6,170 nucleotides of DNA. Source: Cyclobacteriaceae bacterium (GTDB lineage: Bacteria; Bacteroidota; Bacteroidia; Cytophagales; Cyclobacteriaceae). Shown here one piece after another: positions 1 through 5,273 of the stretch; position 1 is the first letter of the stretch; each line of letters opens with the position of its first letter. The stretch is from contig JALOMN010000104.1 in assembly GCA_025455445.1 (NCBI GenBank), forward strand, positions 1 through 6,170, written 5' to 3'. Position numbers and translations under genes: made by a program. The notes beneath the pieces are model-generated. The model ran no database searches. It worked only from the letters and a program-made list of their open reading frames with translations, and was not told the DNA's origin.

Positions 1-1506
1 AAGCTGAAAGAAGAAGCTGAGAAAAACGGCTGGCCACTGAAAGTGGAAGTTGGATTGATAGGTTCATGCACTAACTCTTCCTATGAAGATATTTCGCGTG
101 CAGCAAGTTTGGCAAAACAAGTTGCTGACAAGGGATTGAAAACAAAAGCAGAATTTACTATTACACCGGGCTCGGAACAAGTGCGCTATACAATTGAACG
201 TGACGGATTTATCGATACGTTTGAAAAAATTGGAGCGAAAGTATTTGCAAATGCCTGCGGACCTTGCATTGGTATGTGGAGCCGCGTGGGTGCAGATAAG
301 AAAGAGAAAAACACCATAGTGCATTCCTTTAACAGAAACTTCCAGTCGCGTAATGATGGCAATCCAAACACCTATGCGTTTGTAGGTTCACCGGAATTGG
401 TAACTGCATTGGCCATTGCCGGAAACTTAGGGTTCAACCCTATTACAGATACCCTCACCAATGAGCGTGGCGAACAAGTGAAGCTTGACCCTCCTACCGG
501 AGATGAATTGCCGAAAAAAGGATTTGACGTGAAAGACCCTGGCTACCAGGCTCCTGCAAAAGACGGCAGCAAGGTAACGGTAAAAGTAAGTCCTACTTCT
601 GATCGCCTGCAATTGCTTGCTCCATTCAAATCGTGGGAAGGCACTGACCTGAAAGGTCTGCGCTTATTGATAAAAGCAAAAGGCAAGTGTACTACCGACC
701 ATATTTCAATGGCTGGTAAATGGTTAAAGTATCGCGGTCACCTCGATAACATTTCAAACAACTTGTTAATTGGTGCTACCAACTTTTACAATGAAAAGAT
801 TAACAGTGTGAAGAATAACCTCACCGGTGCCTATGACGAAGTGCCTAAAGTACAACGCGCCTATAAAGCACAAGGCATAGGTTCAATAGTAGTGGGTGAT
901 GAAAACTATGGCGAGGGTTCATCGCGTGAACATGCAGCTATGGAACCACGTTTCCTGGGTGTACGAGCAATCCTGGTAAAATCATTTGCCCGCATTCACG
1001 AAACCAACCTTAAGAAGCAAGGCATGCTGGCATTGACATTCGCCAACAAAGAAGATTATAATAAGATACAGGAAGATGATACGTTTGACATAGTAGGTCT
1101 TACTACCTTCAGCCCTGATAAACCGCTCACGTTGGTGATTCACCATAGTAATGGAAGCCAGGAATCTATTTCTGTAAATCACACCTACAATGCCAACCAG
1201 ATTGTGTGGTTCAAAGCAGGTTCAGCATTAAATGCAATGGGAAATGCGAAAAAAGCGGCTGCAACCAAAGCGAAGCCAAAAGCAAAACCTGCTGCAAAAA
1301 AGATAGTGAAAAAAGTTGCTGTTAAACCTGCCGCGAAAAAAGCGGTAAAGCCTGTAGCGAAAAAGAAAGCAACTAAACCGGCAAAGAAAAAAGTAGCGAA
1401 AAAGGCAGCAAAGAAATCAGTTAAACAATTGGTTAAAAAGGTGGTGAAGAATGTAAAGAAAGCCGTTAAAAAAGTGGTGAAGAAAGTCGCTAAGAAAAAG
1501 AAGTAA
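1..1506 (+). CDS. acnA: Aconitate hydratase, mitochondrial type, 5'-truncated, with Lys-rich C-terminal tail
   Basis: This is a cytoplasmic TCA-cycle enzyme that interconverts citrate and isocitrate through cis-aconitate using a [4Fe-4S] cluster. The frame is open from base 1, so the true start lies left of the window; an internal GTG at 43 is not the start. Codons 1-413 match mitochondrial-type aconitase through to the family's usual C-terminal GSALN motif. Cluster ligands are C23 (GSCTNS), C86 and C89 (ACGPCIG), spaced 63 and 3 as in vertebrate ACO2. Substrate-binding arginines are R112 and R117 (FNRNF..RND), R245 (KYRGHLDN) and R309, and the catalytic serine is S307 in GEGSSREHA. From remembered ACO2 numbering the offset is a constant 362, so I see no indel and about 340-360 residues are missing upstream. 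The swivel domain is roughly codons 200-390. After codon 413 comes an extra basic tail of about 88 residues (separate entry). The stop at 1504-1506 is followed by a strong terminator, so this is the last gene of its transcript. Identity is very secure; the tail is the oddity. Confidence 0.97.
   Translation, partial: KLKEEAEKNGWPLKVEVGLIGSCTNSSYEDISRAASLAKQVADKGLKTKAEFTITPGSEQVRYTIERDGFIDTFEKIGAKVFANACGPCIGMWSRVGADKKEKNTIVHSFNRNFQSRNDGNPNTYAFVGSPELVTALAIAGNLGFNPITDTLTNERGEQVKLDPPTGDELPKKGFDVKDPGYQAPAKDGSKVTVKVSPTSDRLQLLAPFKSWEGTDLKGLRLLIKAKGKCTTDHISMAGKWLKYRGHLDNISNNLLIGATNFYNEKINSVKNNLTGAYDEVPKVQRAYKAQGIGSIVVGDENYGEGSSREHAAMEPRFLGVRAILVKSFARIHETNLKKQGMLALTFANKEDYNKIQEDDTFDIVGLTTFSPDKPLTLVIHHSNGSQESISVNHTYNANQIVWFKAGSALNAMGNAKKAAATKAKPKAKPAAKKIVKKVAVKPAAKKAVKPVAKKKATKPAKKKVAKKAAKKSVKQLVKKVVKNVKKAVKKVVKKVAKKKK
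1240..1503 (+). other. Histone-H1-like Lys/Ala/Val/Pro tail appended to aconitase
   Basis: These 88 codons are in frame with the enzyme and lie past its normal C-terminus. By my count they hold 39 Lys, 20 Ala, 15 Val and 5 Pro, with no Asp, Glu or Arg. The tail has two parts. Codons to 1380 contain all the prolines, with [14 protein letters not shown] motifs, and look like the disordered tails of histone H1 or bacterial AlgP/Hc-like proteins. From 1381 to 1503 there is no proline, and hydrophobic residues (mostly Val) recur every 3-4 positions between Lys pairs, as in [16 protein letters not shown], which would suit an amphipathic cationic helix. The frame stays open through many A-runs and ends just before the terminator, which argues against a sequencing frameshift. 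Nucleic-acid binding is inferred from composition only. Confidence 0.9.
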
Positions 1507-1527
1507 TTCTTTTCTGTAATCAACATG

Positions 1528-1556
1528 AAAGGTGTCTCTTACGAGACACCTTTTTT
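1528..1556 (+). terminator. Rho-independent terminator after aconitase
   Basis: A perfect hairpin lies 21 bases after the aconitase stop. The arms 1528-1538 and 1543-1553 pair over 11 bp, with eight core pairs (GGTGTCTC/GAGACACC) plus three A-T pairs at the base. The loop is TTAC. The descending arm runs into a six-T tract (1551-1556), followed by more T-rich sequence. The stem, tight loop and U-tract make this a textbook intrinsic terminator for the plus strand. It separates aconitase from the downstream lipoprotein gene. Confidence 0.93.
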
Positions 1557-1585
1557 ATTTTACTATAACAGGATTTATGAAAATC

Positions 1586-1593
1586 TACTTTTG
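1586..1593 (+). promoter_or_regulatory. Candidate Bacteroidetes -7 promoter element (TACTTTTG)
   Basis: TACTTTTG fits the Bacteroidetes primary-sigma consensus TAnnTTTG exactly. It lies just downstream of the aconitase terminator and 94 bases before the ATG at 1688, so it would give a leader of roughly 85-90 bases. No TTTG/TTG box is visible about 19 bases further upstream, so only half of the expected promoter is supported. The 1557-1687 stretch holds nothing else I recognise except a small hairpin against the start codon. Confidence 0.45.
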
Positions 1594-1687
1594 CTAAATA
1601 ATTAATCTCAACCACAGAGATAACTTCTGGCTGCCATAAGGTGGTCGCAATGATATTATTTTTACTTCAAGACGCTTATCTTTAAGC

Positions 1688-3037
1688 ATGCGAAATCTGA
1701 TCATCCTATTGGCTGCGTTACTAACTCTTGACGCCTGCAATAAAAAATCCGGAGAAATATCCGACCTGTCTGCCAAGGCTCCAATCCACAAAGTCAGCAT
1801 TGAAGAAATTGAAACAGGCATTAAAGCCTACATCGAAAAAAAGACAAGAGAAAATGACGGTTACTTTCATGTAAGTGATCGGGGCAAAGAATTCCGTATG
1901 AAACTGGTGCGGGTCCATACTGAATACCTCTCGAACCTGGGGCCTGGCAAGCAGTTCGCTTGTGTGGATCTGGCCGATGTGAGTGGTGATGTGTACGATG
2001 TGGATTTTTTCATGGAAGGCGAGCCTGGCAATATGCAGGTAACTGAAACAAGTGTGCACAAACTAAATGGTAAACCTTACTATGCCTGGAAACAGCGTGA
2101 CGACAAGACCTGGCATCGGGTAGCAGTAAAGGAAGCTTCCACCCGACTGCTTGGTGTAATTGAAGGAAGTGATGAGTTTGAATTTAATTACAATGTGCAA
2201 CTTCCTGAGTTCAATGCCCCGGCAAAAATGTGGATACCCATAGCAAAGAGTGATAGCTTTCAAACGGTGAATATAAAATCAATGACGGTGCCAGGGAAAT
2301 ATCAATTAGTGAATGACGATGTAAATGGGAATACCATCCTGTATGTGGAATTGAACCCATCAAATAGTCGTCAGAAATTGGAGATAATCTATCAAGTCAA
2401 ACGACTTGAAAAGGGAGTAGTGGATGATCCTGGGCCTGTTCCAGCGCGTTATCTAGAAGGTCATGCGTTGGTGCCAGTGGGTGGGCGCTTCACAGAAATT
2501 GCAAAAGAAACGCTGGAAGGTATATGGGATGCCTCTGATCTAATCCGTGCGAGAGCATTGTACGATTACGTAATCGACAATATGCGTTACATGAAATACG
2601 GAAACTATGGAAAAGGGGATTCCAATTATGCGTGTGATTTGAAAACAGGCAATTGTTCTGAATTCCATTCCTTCTTTATCTCCCTTGCACGCTCCGCAGG
2701 AATACCCTCACGGTTTGCCATAGGCGCCTCCATTCCGTCTGAACGAAATGAAGGCGGTATTGATGGTTATCATTGCTGGGCTGAATTTTATGCGGAAGGA
2801 AAATGGTGGCCAATAGATATCAGTGAAGGCAATAAATACACGGCACTAGCTACTTATTACTTCGGCCATCATCCCGCCAACCGCATAGAATTCAGTCGCG
2901 GTCGCGACCTACAGGTTAATCCTGCACCCAAATCAGGGCCAATAAACTTTTTAGCCTATCCCCTGATGGAAATTGACGGAAAAGTGACCGAACCCCGCAC
3001 TACATTTTCTTTCATGCGGTTGTCAAATCCTTCCTGA
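1688..3037 (+). CDS. Transglutaminase-like lipoprotein (putative cysteine protease/transglutaminase fold)
   Basis: This is a predicted periplasmic-face or surface lipoprotein of 449 residues. The N-terminus is a short lipoprotein signal with one Arg, a hydrophobic stretch and a lipobox ending LDAC, so C17 is the likely acylated residue; the ATG at 1688 is fixed by that signal. Residues about 35-150 form a module with FACVDLADVSG, DVDFF and VHKLNGKPYYAW motifs that I recognise only as a recurrent uncharacterised domain. Residues about 165-240 look like a beta-rich linker domain (LPEFNAPAKMWIP). Residues about 285-380 are the transglutaminase-like core: C323 in GNCSEFHS, H362 in GYHCWAEFY and D377 in WWPIDIS give a complete papain-like triad. 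Bacterial members of this superfamily are more often peptidases or amidases than cross-linkers, so the reaction cannot be named. No Shine-Dalgarno sequence is seen. The gene is monocistronic by context: a terminator lies upstream and a convergent gene downstream. Confidence 0.87.
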   Translation: MRNLIILLAALLTLDACNKKSGEISDLSAKAPIHKVSIEEIETGIKAYIEKKTRENDGYFHVSDRGKEFRMKLVRVHTEYLSNLGPGKQFACVDLADVSGDVYDVDFFMEGEPGNMQVTETSVHKLNGKPYYAWKQRDDKTWHRVAVKEASTRLLGVIEGSDEFEFNYNVQLPEFNAPAKMWIPIAKSDSFQTVNIKSMTVPGKYQLVNDDVNGNTILYVELNPSNSRQKLEIIYQVKRLEKGVVDDPGPVPARYLEGHALVPVGGRFTEIAKETLEGIWDASDLIRARALYDYVIDNMRYMKYGNYGKGDSNYACDLKTGNCSEFHSFFISLARSAGIPSRFAIGASIPSERNEGGIDGYHCWAEFYAEGKWWPIDISEGNKYTALATYYFGHHPANRIEFSRGRDLQVNPAPKSGPINFLAYPLMEIDGKVTEPRTTFSFMRLSNPS

Positions 3038-3042
3038 GAAAA

Positions 3043-3258
3043 TTACTTCTTGGTAGAGTCTGCCGGATGTTCCGAAGGATGTTCTGTAGAGTCTGATGGA
3101 TGCTCAGTAGAATCAGCAGGATGTTCGGTTGAATCAGCGGGATGCTCTCCGGCTGGATGATCACCTTCTTTTGCCTGTTTGGAGCATGACATTACAAGAG
3201 CAGTTGATAGAAAAACCAGGAACACAAAAGTGAATAGCTTTTTAAGGAAACGGTTCAT
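3043..3258 (-). CDS. Small His-Pro-acidic repeat lipoprotein (unknown function)
   Basis: The protein has 71 residues. M1-S24 is a lipoprotein signal peptide (NRFLKK, then a Phe/Leu/Val core) ending VMSC, so C25 is the predicted lipidated residue. The mature 47-residue part is low-complexity: EHPADST-type heptads at residues 38-44, 45-51, 52-58 and 63-69, with a shortened EHPS at 59-62. It contains 6 His and 11 Asp/Glu. The frame can be extended upstream to an ATG at 3354, but that would put extra residues before the signal peptide and begin upstream of the TATCTTTG promoter box at 3291-3298, so I take the ATG at 3258. Similar EHP-rich small lipoproteins occur in Bacteroidota, to my knowledge without assigned function. 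Metal binding is plausible from the His/acid content but unproven. It is convergent with the transglutaminase gene, with 5 bp between the stops. Confidence 0.8.
   Translation of the reverse strand: MNRFLKKLFTFVFLVFLSTALVMSCSKQAKEGDHPAGEHPADSTEHPADSTEHPSDSTEHPSEHPADSTKK
3052..3147 (-). repeat. Tandem 21-bp heptad repeats (EHPADST) in the small lipoprotein
   Basis: There are four full heptad units plus one four-residue partial unit. At DNA level the units differ mostly at third positions: the Pro codon is CCC, CCT, CCA, CCT and CCG in turn, and Thr is ACC, ACT, ACA and ACC. The amino-acid pattern is therefore kept while the DNA has diverged. This argues for an old repeat maintained at protein level, not a fresh slippage expansion. 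Confidence 0.85.
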
Positions 3259-3290
3259 AACGATATGGTTTAGTTTAGATTTTAGGATTC

Positions 3291-3298
3291 CAAAGATA
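3291..3298 (-). promoter_or_regulatory. -7 promoter element (TATCTTTG) for the small lipoprotein gene
   Basis: Read on the minus strand, TATCTTTG matches TAnnTTTG exactly. It sits 32 bases upstream of the ATG at 3258, giving an expected leader of about 25 bases. No convincing TTTG/TTG box is seen about 19 bases upstream. The position supports the short, signal-peptide start over the longer frame. Confidence 0.6.
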
Positions 3299-3330
3299 GT
3301 TATACTAATTGAAAAATAACACCTGAATTT

Positions 3331-3344
3331 TGACCTGGAGGTCA
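3331..3344. promoter_or_regulatory. 14-bp palindrome, candidate operator
   Basis: TGACCTGGAGGTCA has 6-bp perfect arms (TGACCT/AGGTCA) around a GG centre. The flanks TTT and AAAA add weak dyad symmetry with a two-base offset. It begins 32 bases beyond the minus-strand TATCTTTG box, upstream of the lipoprotein promoter, where an activator or repressor dimer could sit. It lacks a U-tract on either strand, so a terminator is unlikely. The binding protein is unknown. Confidence 0.4.
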
Positions 3345-3426
3345 GGAAAATCAATCAAAACTATATCCAACCGCAGGTTTTCAACCCTATCATTGAAATT
3401 TTTATTCTAAATCTCTATCCGGTCAC

Positions 3427-3461
3427 ATTGAATATCGATTAACATTCGTTCAATATTCAAT
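3427..3461. repeat. 9-bp inverted repeat in intergenic DNA
   Basis: ATTGAATAT (3427-3435) is the exact reverse complement of ATATTCAAT (3453-3461), with a 17-base spacer. The arms are AT-rich, with one G-C pair each, so an RNA stem would be weak; a DNA-level protein site is as likely. Function is unknown. Confidence 0.4.
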
Positions 3462-3538
3462 TTCCGAAATGGAATACTGCTACTTCTCTCCTCTCGTACT
3501 TTTTACAAGTAATATCTCTTTTAACAATGCTCTTTGCG

Positions 3539-3575
3539 GATGTAAATGGTCAATTTCAAAAAATAGTTTTACATC
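3539..3575. repeat. 8-bp inverted repeat spanning the Nudix stop codon
   Basis: GATGTAAA (3539-3546) is the exact reverse complement of TTTACATC (3568-3575), with a 21-base spacer. On the minus strand the first arm overlaps the stop codon of the Nudix gene (3569-3571). There is no T-run after the second arm, so this is at best a weak 3'-end structure and not a standard terminator. Confidence 0.3.
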
Positions 3576-4195
3576 ATTTCCCGAAGCACCATCCTTAGTT
3601 CATTCAACATCATGGCTGTTGCACCCCATACCACTTCGCCTTCAATTTCAAAATGAGGAGCCTGCATCGGAAACATACGAGCGGCCATAATCTCTTTTAC
3701 TTTTACTGCATCCGGTTTGATCAGTTCATCGATTGAACCATGGAGAATCTTTACTACTTCCTTAGGATCAGGAATAAATTGGTAGGCTTGTTTCAGATAC
3801 CCAACTACGGGTGTCACCATAAAATTGCTAGGAATCACAAAAAATTCAGAGAGTGTGCCAATCACTTCTATTGCATTGCGCGGTATGCCTATCTCTTCTT
3901 CCGCTTCGCGCAGCGCAGTTTCTATTTGCGTTTCACCTTGTTCTGCTTTTCCTCCCGGCAAACTGATTTGCCCACCGTGTGTGCCAAGGTAATCCGGACG
4001 CTTGGTAAGTGGAAACTTTAAAACTCCTTCCTCCTCGTATAAAAGTATTACTACGCCCCCTTGCCGCGGTGGCCTGCTGTGCTCAAACGTTGGCTTTATC
4101 AAACCTGTAGGTATTGCCCGCAAGGGTTCATGAGCCATCGGTCCGGGTAAAGGCTCCTTCAATCGCTCAGCCAATAAATCGAGGTTCAAAAACAT
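3569..4195 (-). CDS. Nudix hydrolase, probable coenzyme A pyrophosphatase (NudL/NUDT7-like)
   Basis: This is a predicted cytoplasmic enzyme of 208 residues that would cleave the pyrophosphate of CoA or CoA derivatives to 3',5'-ADP and phosphopantetheine. The Nudix box is complete at residues 82-104: G82, E88, R96-E97, E100-E101 and G103, with the metal-binding REAEEE core. Just before it, residues 63-82 (LTKRPDYLGTHGGQISLPGG) carry the LTKR...H.GQISxPGG signature that marks the CoA-pyrophosphatase subfamily. The conserved late motif WGATAMMLNEL is at 190-200. Length suits the family. The ATG at 4195 comes 6 bp after the stop of the TPR lipoprotein gene on the same strand, so the two are probably one transcript. 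The family call is secure; the exact substrate is inferred from the signature, and other nucleotide-diphosphate substrates remain possible. Confidence 0.92.
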   Translation of the reverse strand: MFLNLDLLAERLKEPLPGPMAHEPLRAIPTGLIKPTFEHSRPPRQGGVVILLYEEEGVLKFPLTKRPDYLGTHGGQISLPGGKAEQGETQIETALREAEEEIGIPRNAIEVIGTLSEFFVIPSNFMVTPVVGYLKQAYQFIPDPKEVVKILHGSIDELIKPDAVKVKEIMAARMFPMQAPHFEIEGEVVWGATAMMLNELRMVLREMM

Positions 4196-4201
4196 AATTG
4201 C

Positions 4202-5230
4202 TTATTGTGCATTCTCGGTTTTGCACATCTTAATCTGATCGTTGGTAACCATTCGCTCGACACGTTGTTCAGATTTATTAAATGCTTCACAGGCTAAACC
4301 GCGCTTATTCATATTTAAATAATTCATACCTAAATAAAAGTAAATCTTATCTACAAAATCATCTGTTTTAAGCGCCTGTTGAAACAACCGCTCTGCATAG
4401 GCATAATCTTGTTGAAACATTGCAAGTAAACCCTTATTGCGATAAGCCCAGGCATTATAAGGATCGATGCTAATGCTTTCGTTTATATCTGCAGTAGCTT
4501 TTTCAATTTCATTAGTTGATAAATAGATGAAACCGCGGTTGTTGAGAAAGTATGGCTGCCGGGGTGATAGTTCCAGCGCCTTATTTACCCATTGCAAGGC
4601 AGCTGAGTAATTTCCTTGTTCAGATTCAATAAGCGCCAATGTATTATAAATGTTGGGTTCTTCAGGCTTGCGCTGCATAGCAGCAATCAACTCGGCTTTG
4701 GCGATGTCAAATTGCCGCAGATAAAATTGCACGATGGCATGGTTTACATGATAGTCCATGTTGGCGGTGTCAAGATTAATTGCACTCTGAAATGCCTGAA
4801 GTGCTTTATCGAATTCGCGCATTTTGGTGTACACTAGCCCTTCTGTGAAATAAACTAATGAAGTATCAGGTTTCACCTTCCGGATTTTCTCAAGATCATC
4901 CAACGCTTTGTAATATTCTTTGAGTTCGTAGCTGGTGTTGGCATGATTAAACAAAGCGTTCAGAAAATCAGGCTTACAGGCAATCGCCTTTTCATAATAT
5001 TCATTCGCCTGGTCATAGTGCCTTAGCTCAAATGATATAGTGCCCAGGTTATTCCATGCATCTGCAAAGCATGGCTCCACTTTTATAGCTTCACCATAGT
5101 AATAACTTGCCTGATCAAAATTTCGCTGCTTAAACGCGATATTCCCTTTCAATAAAAAATTCTGAAGTTTCGTCTCTCTCGAATCGCCACATGCTGCCAG
5201 TAAAACCAGAATCACCATCCACTTCTTCAT
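4202..5230 (-). CDS. TPR-repeat lipoprotein (unknown partner)
   Basis: The protein has 342 residues. The ATG at 5230 gives MKKWMVILVLLAAC, a compact lipoprotein signal with lipobox LAAC and C14 as the acylation site. A TTG two codons upstream (5234-5236) stays in frame but is a poorer start. From about residue 25 to 325 the protein is a nearly continuous array of about nine 34-residue tetratricopeptide-like repeats: G/A at position 8, A at 20 and 27, and P near 32, as in NNLGTISFELRHYDQANEYY and ALQWVNKALELSPRQP. TPR solenoids bind proteins or peptides; envelope TPR lipoproteins often take part in secretion or outer-membrane assembly, but nothing here names a partner. It is the first gene of a likely operon with the Nudix hydrolase (6 bp gap) and diverges from the gene at 5274 across 43 bp. 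No Shine-Dalgarno sequence is apparent. Confidence 0.9.
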   Translation of the reverse strand: MKKWMVILVLLAACGDSRETKLQNFLLKGNIAFKQRNFDQASYYYGEAIKVEPCFADAWNNLGTISFELRHYDQANEYYEKAIACKPDFLNALFNHANTSYELKEYYKALDDLEKIRKVKPDTSLVYFTEGLVYTKMREFDKALQAFQSAINLDTANMDYHVNHAIVQFYLRQFDIAKAELIAAMQRKPEEPNIYNTLALIESEQGNYSAALQWVNKALELSPRQPYFLNNRGFIYLSTNEIEKATADINESISIDPYNAWAYRNKGLLAMFQQDYAYAERLFQQALKTDDFVDKIYFYLGMNYLNMNKRGLACEAFNKSEQRVERMVTNDQIKMCKTENAQ

Positions 5231-5273
5231 ATTCAATTTATAAGGTACTGTTAGAATTTCTTATTTTTAAAAC
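5231..5273. promoter_or_regulatory. 43-bp divergent intergenic region
   Basis: The TPR lipoprotein gene leaves to the left and the L7/L12-like/DUF3592 gene to the right. The 43 bases are very AT-rich and contain no exact TAnnTTTG on either strand; the nearest minus-strand match is TACCTTAT (5240-5247). They are too short for two full independent promoters, so at least one promoter probably lies inside the neighbouring coding sequence (see 5291-5298). Confidence 0.5.

Larger units (their letters stand above)
3259..3568. other. 310-bp AT-rich intergenic region, no gene seen
   Basis: This stretch lies between the start of the small lipoprotein gene and the stop of the Nudix gene, both on the minus strand. 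I find no credible CDS or RNA gene. It holds a minus-strand TATCTTTG box near the lipoprotein start, a 14-bp palindrome at 3331-3344, a 9-bp inverted repeat at 3427-3461 and the left arm of an 8-bp inverted repeat at 3539-3575. No clear intrinsic terminator for the Nudix operon is visible. Confidence 0.6.

Noticed and set aside
1296..1302. A AAA AAG heptamer in the aconitase frame, a dnaX-like -1 slippery site that would end translation at 1323-1325 and remove most of the tail
   Set aside because: I see no upstream Shine-Dalgarno stimulator and no stable stem-loop downstream. A Lys-rich region contains many A-runs by necessity.
1185..1526. Minus-strand 113-codon ORF rich in Phe and Ala
   Set aside because: It is the complement of the Lys-rich aconitase tail: AAA/AAG read backwards gives TTT/CTT. 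It also runs through the aconitase coding sequence, has no start context and no recognisable domain.
1721..2263. Several minus-strand ORFs of 64-112 codons under the transglutaminase-like gene
   Set aside because: They are antisense shadows of a gene with a clear signal peptide and catalytic triad.
3259..3354. Upstream extension of the small lipoprotein to an ATG at 3354 (103 residues)
   Set aside because: It would place 32 residues before a clear lipoprotein signal peptide and start upstream of the TATCTTTG promoter box.
3469..3690. Plus-strand 73-codon ORF entering the Nudix gene
   Set aside because: More than half lies antisense to the conserved C-terminal part of the Nudix enzyme, and the translation shows no family features.
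3740..4021. Plus-strand 93-codon ORF
   Set aside because: It is wholly antisense to the Nudix core, including the Nudix box, and is a shadow frame.
5234..5236. TTG start for the TPR lipoprotein
   Set aside because: The ATG two codons later gives a standard MKK lipoprotein signal, and TTG starts are rare.
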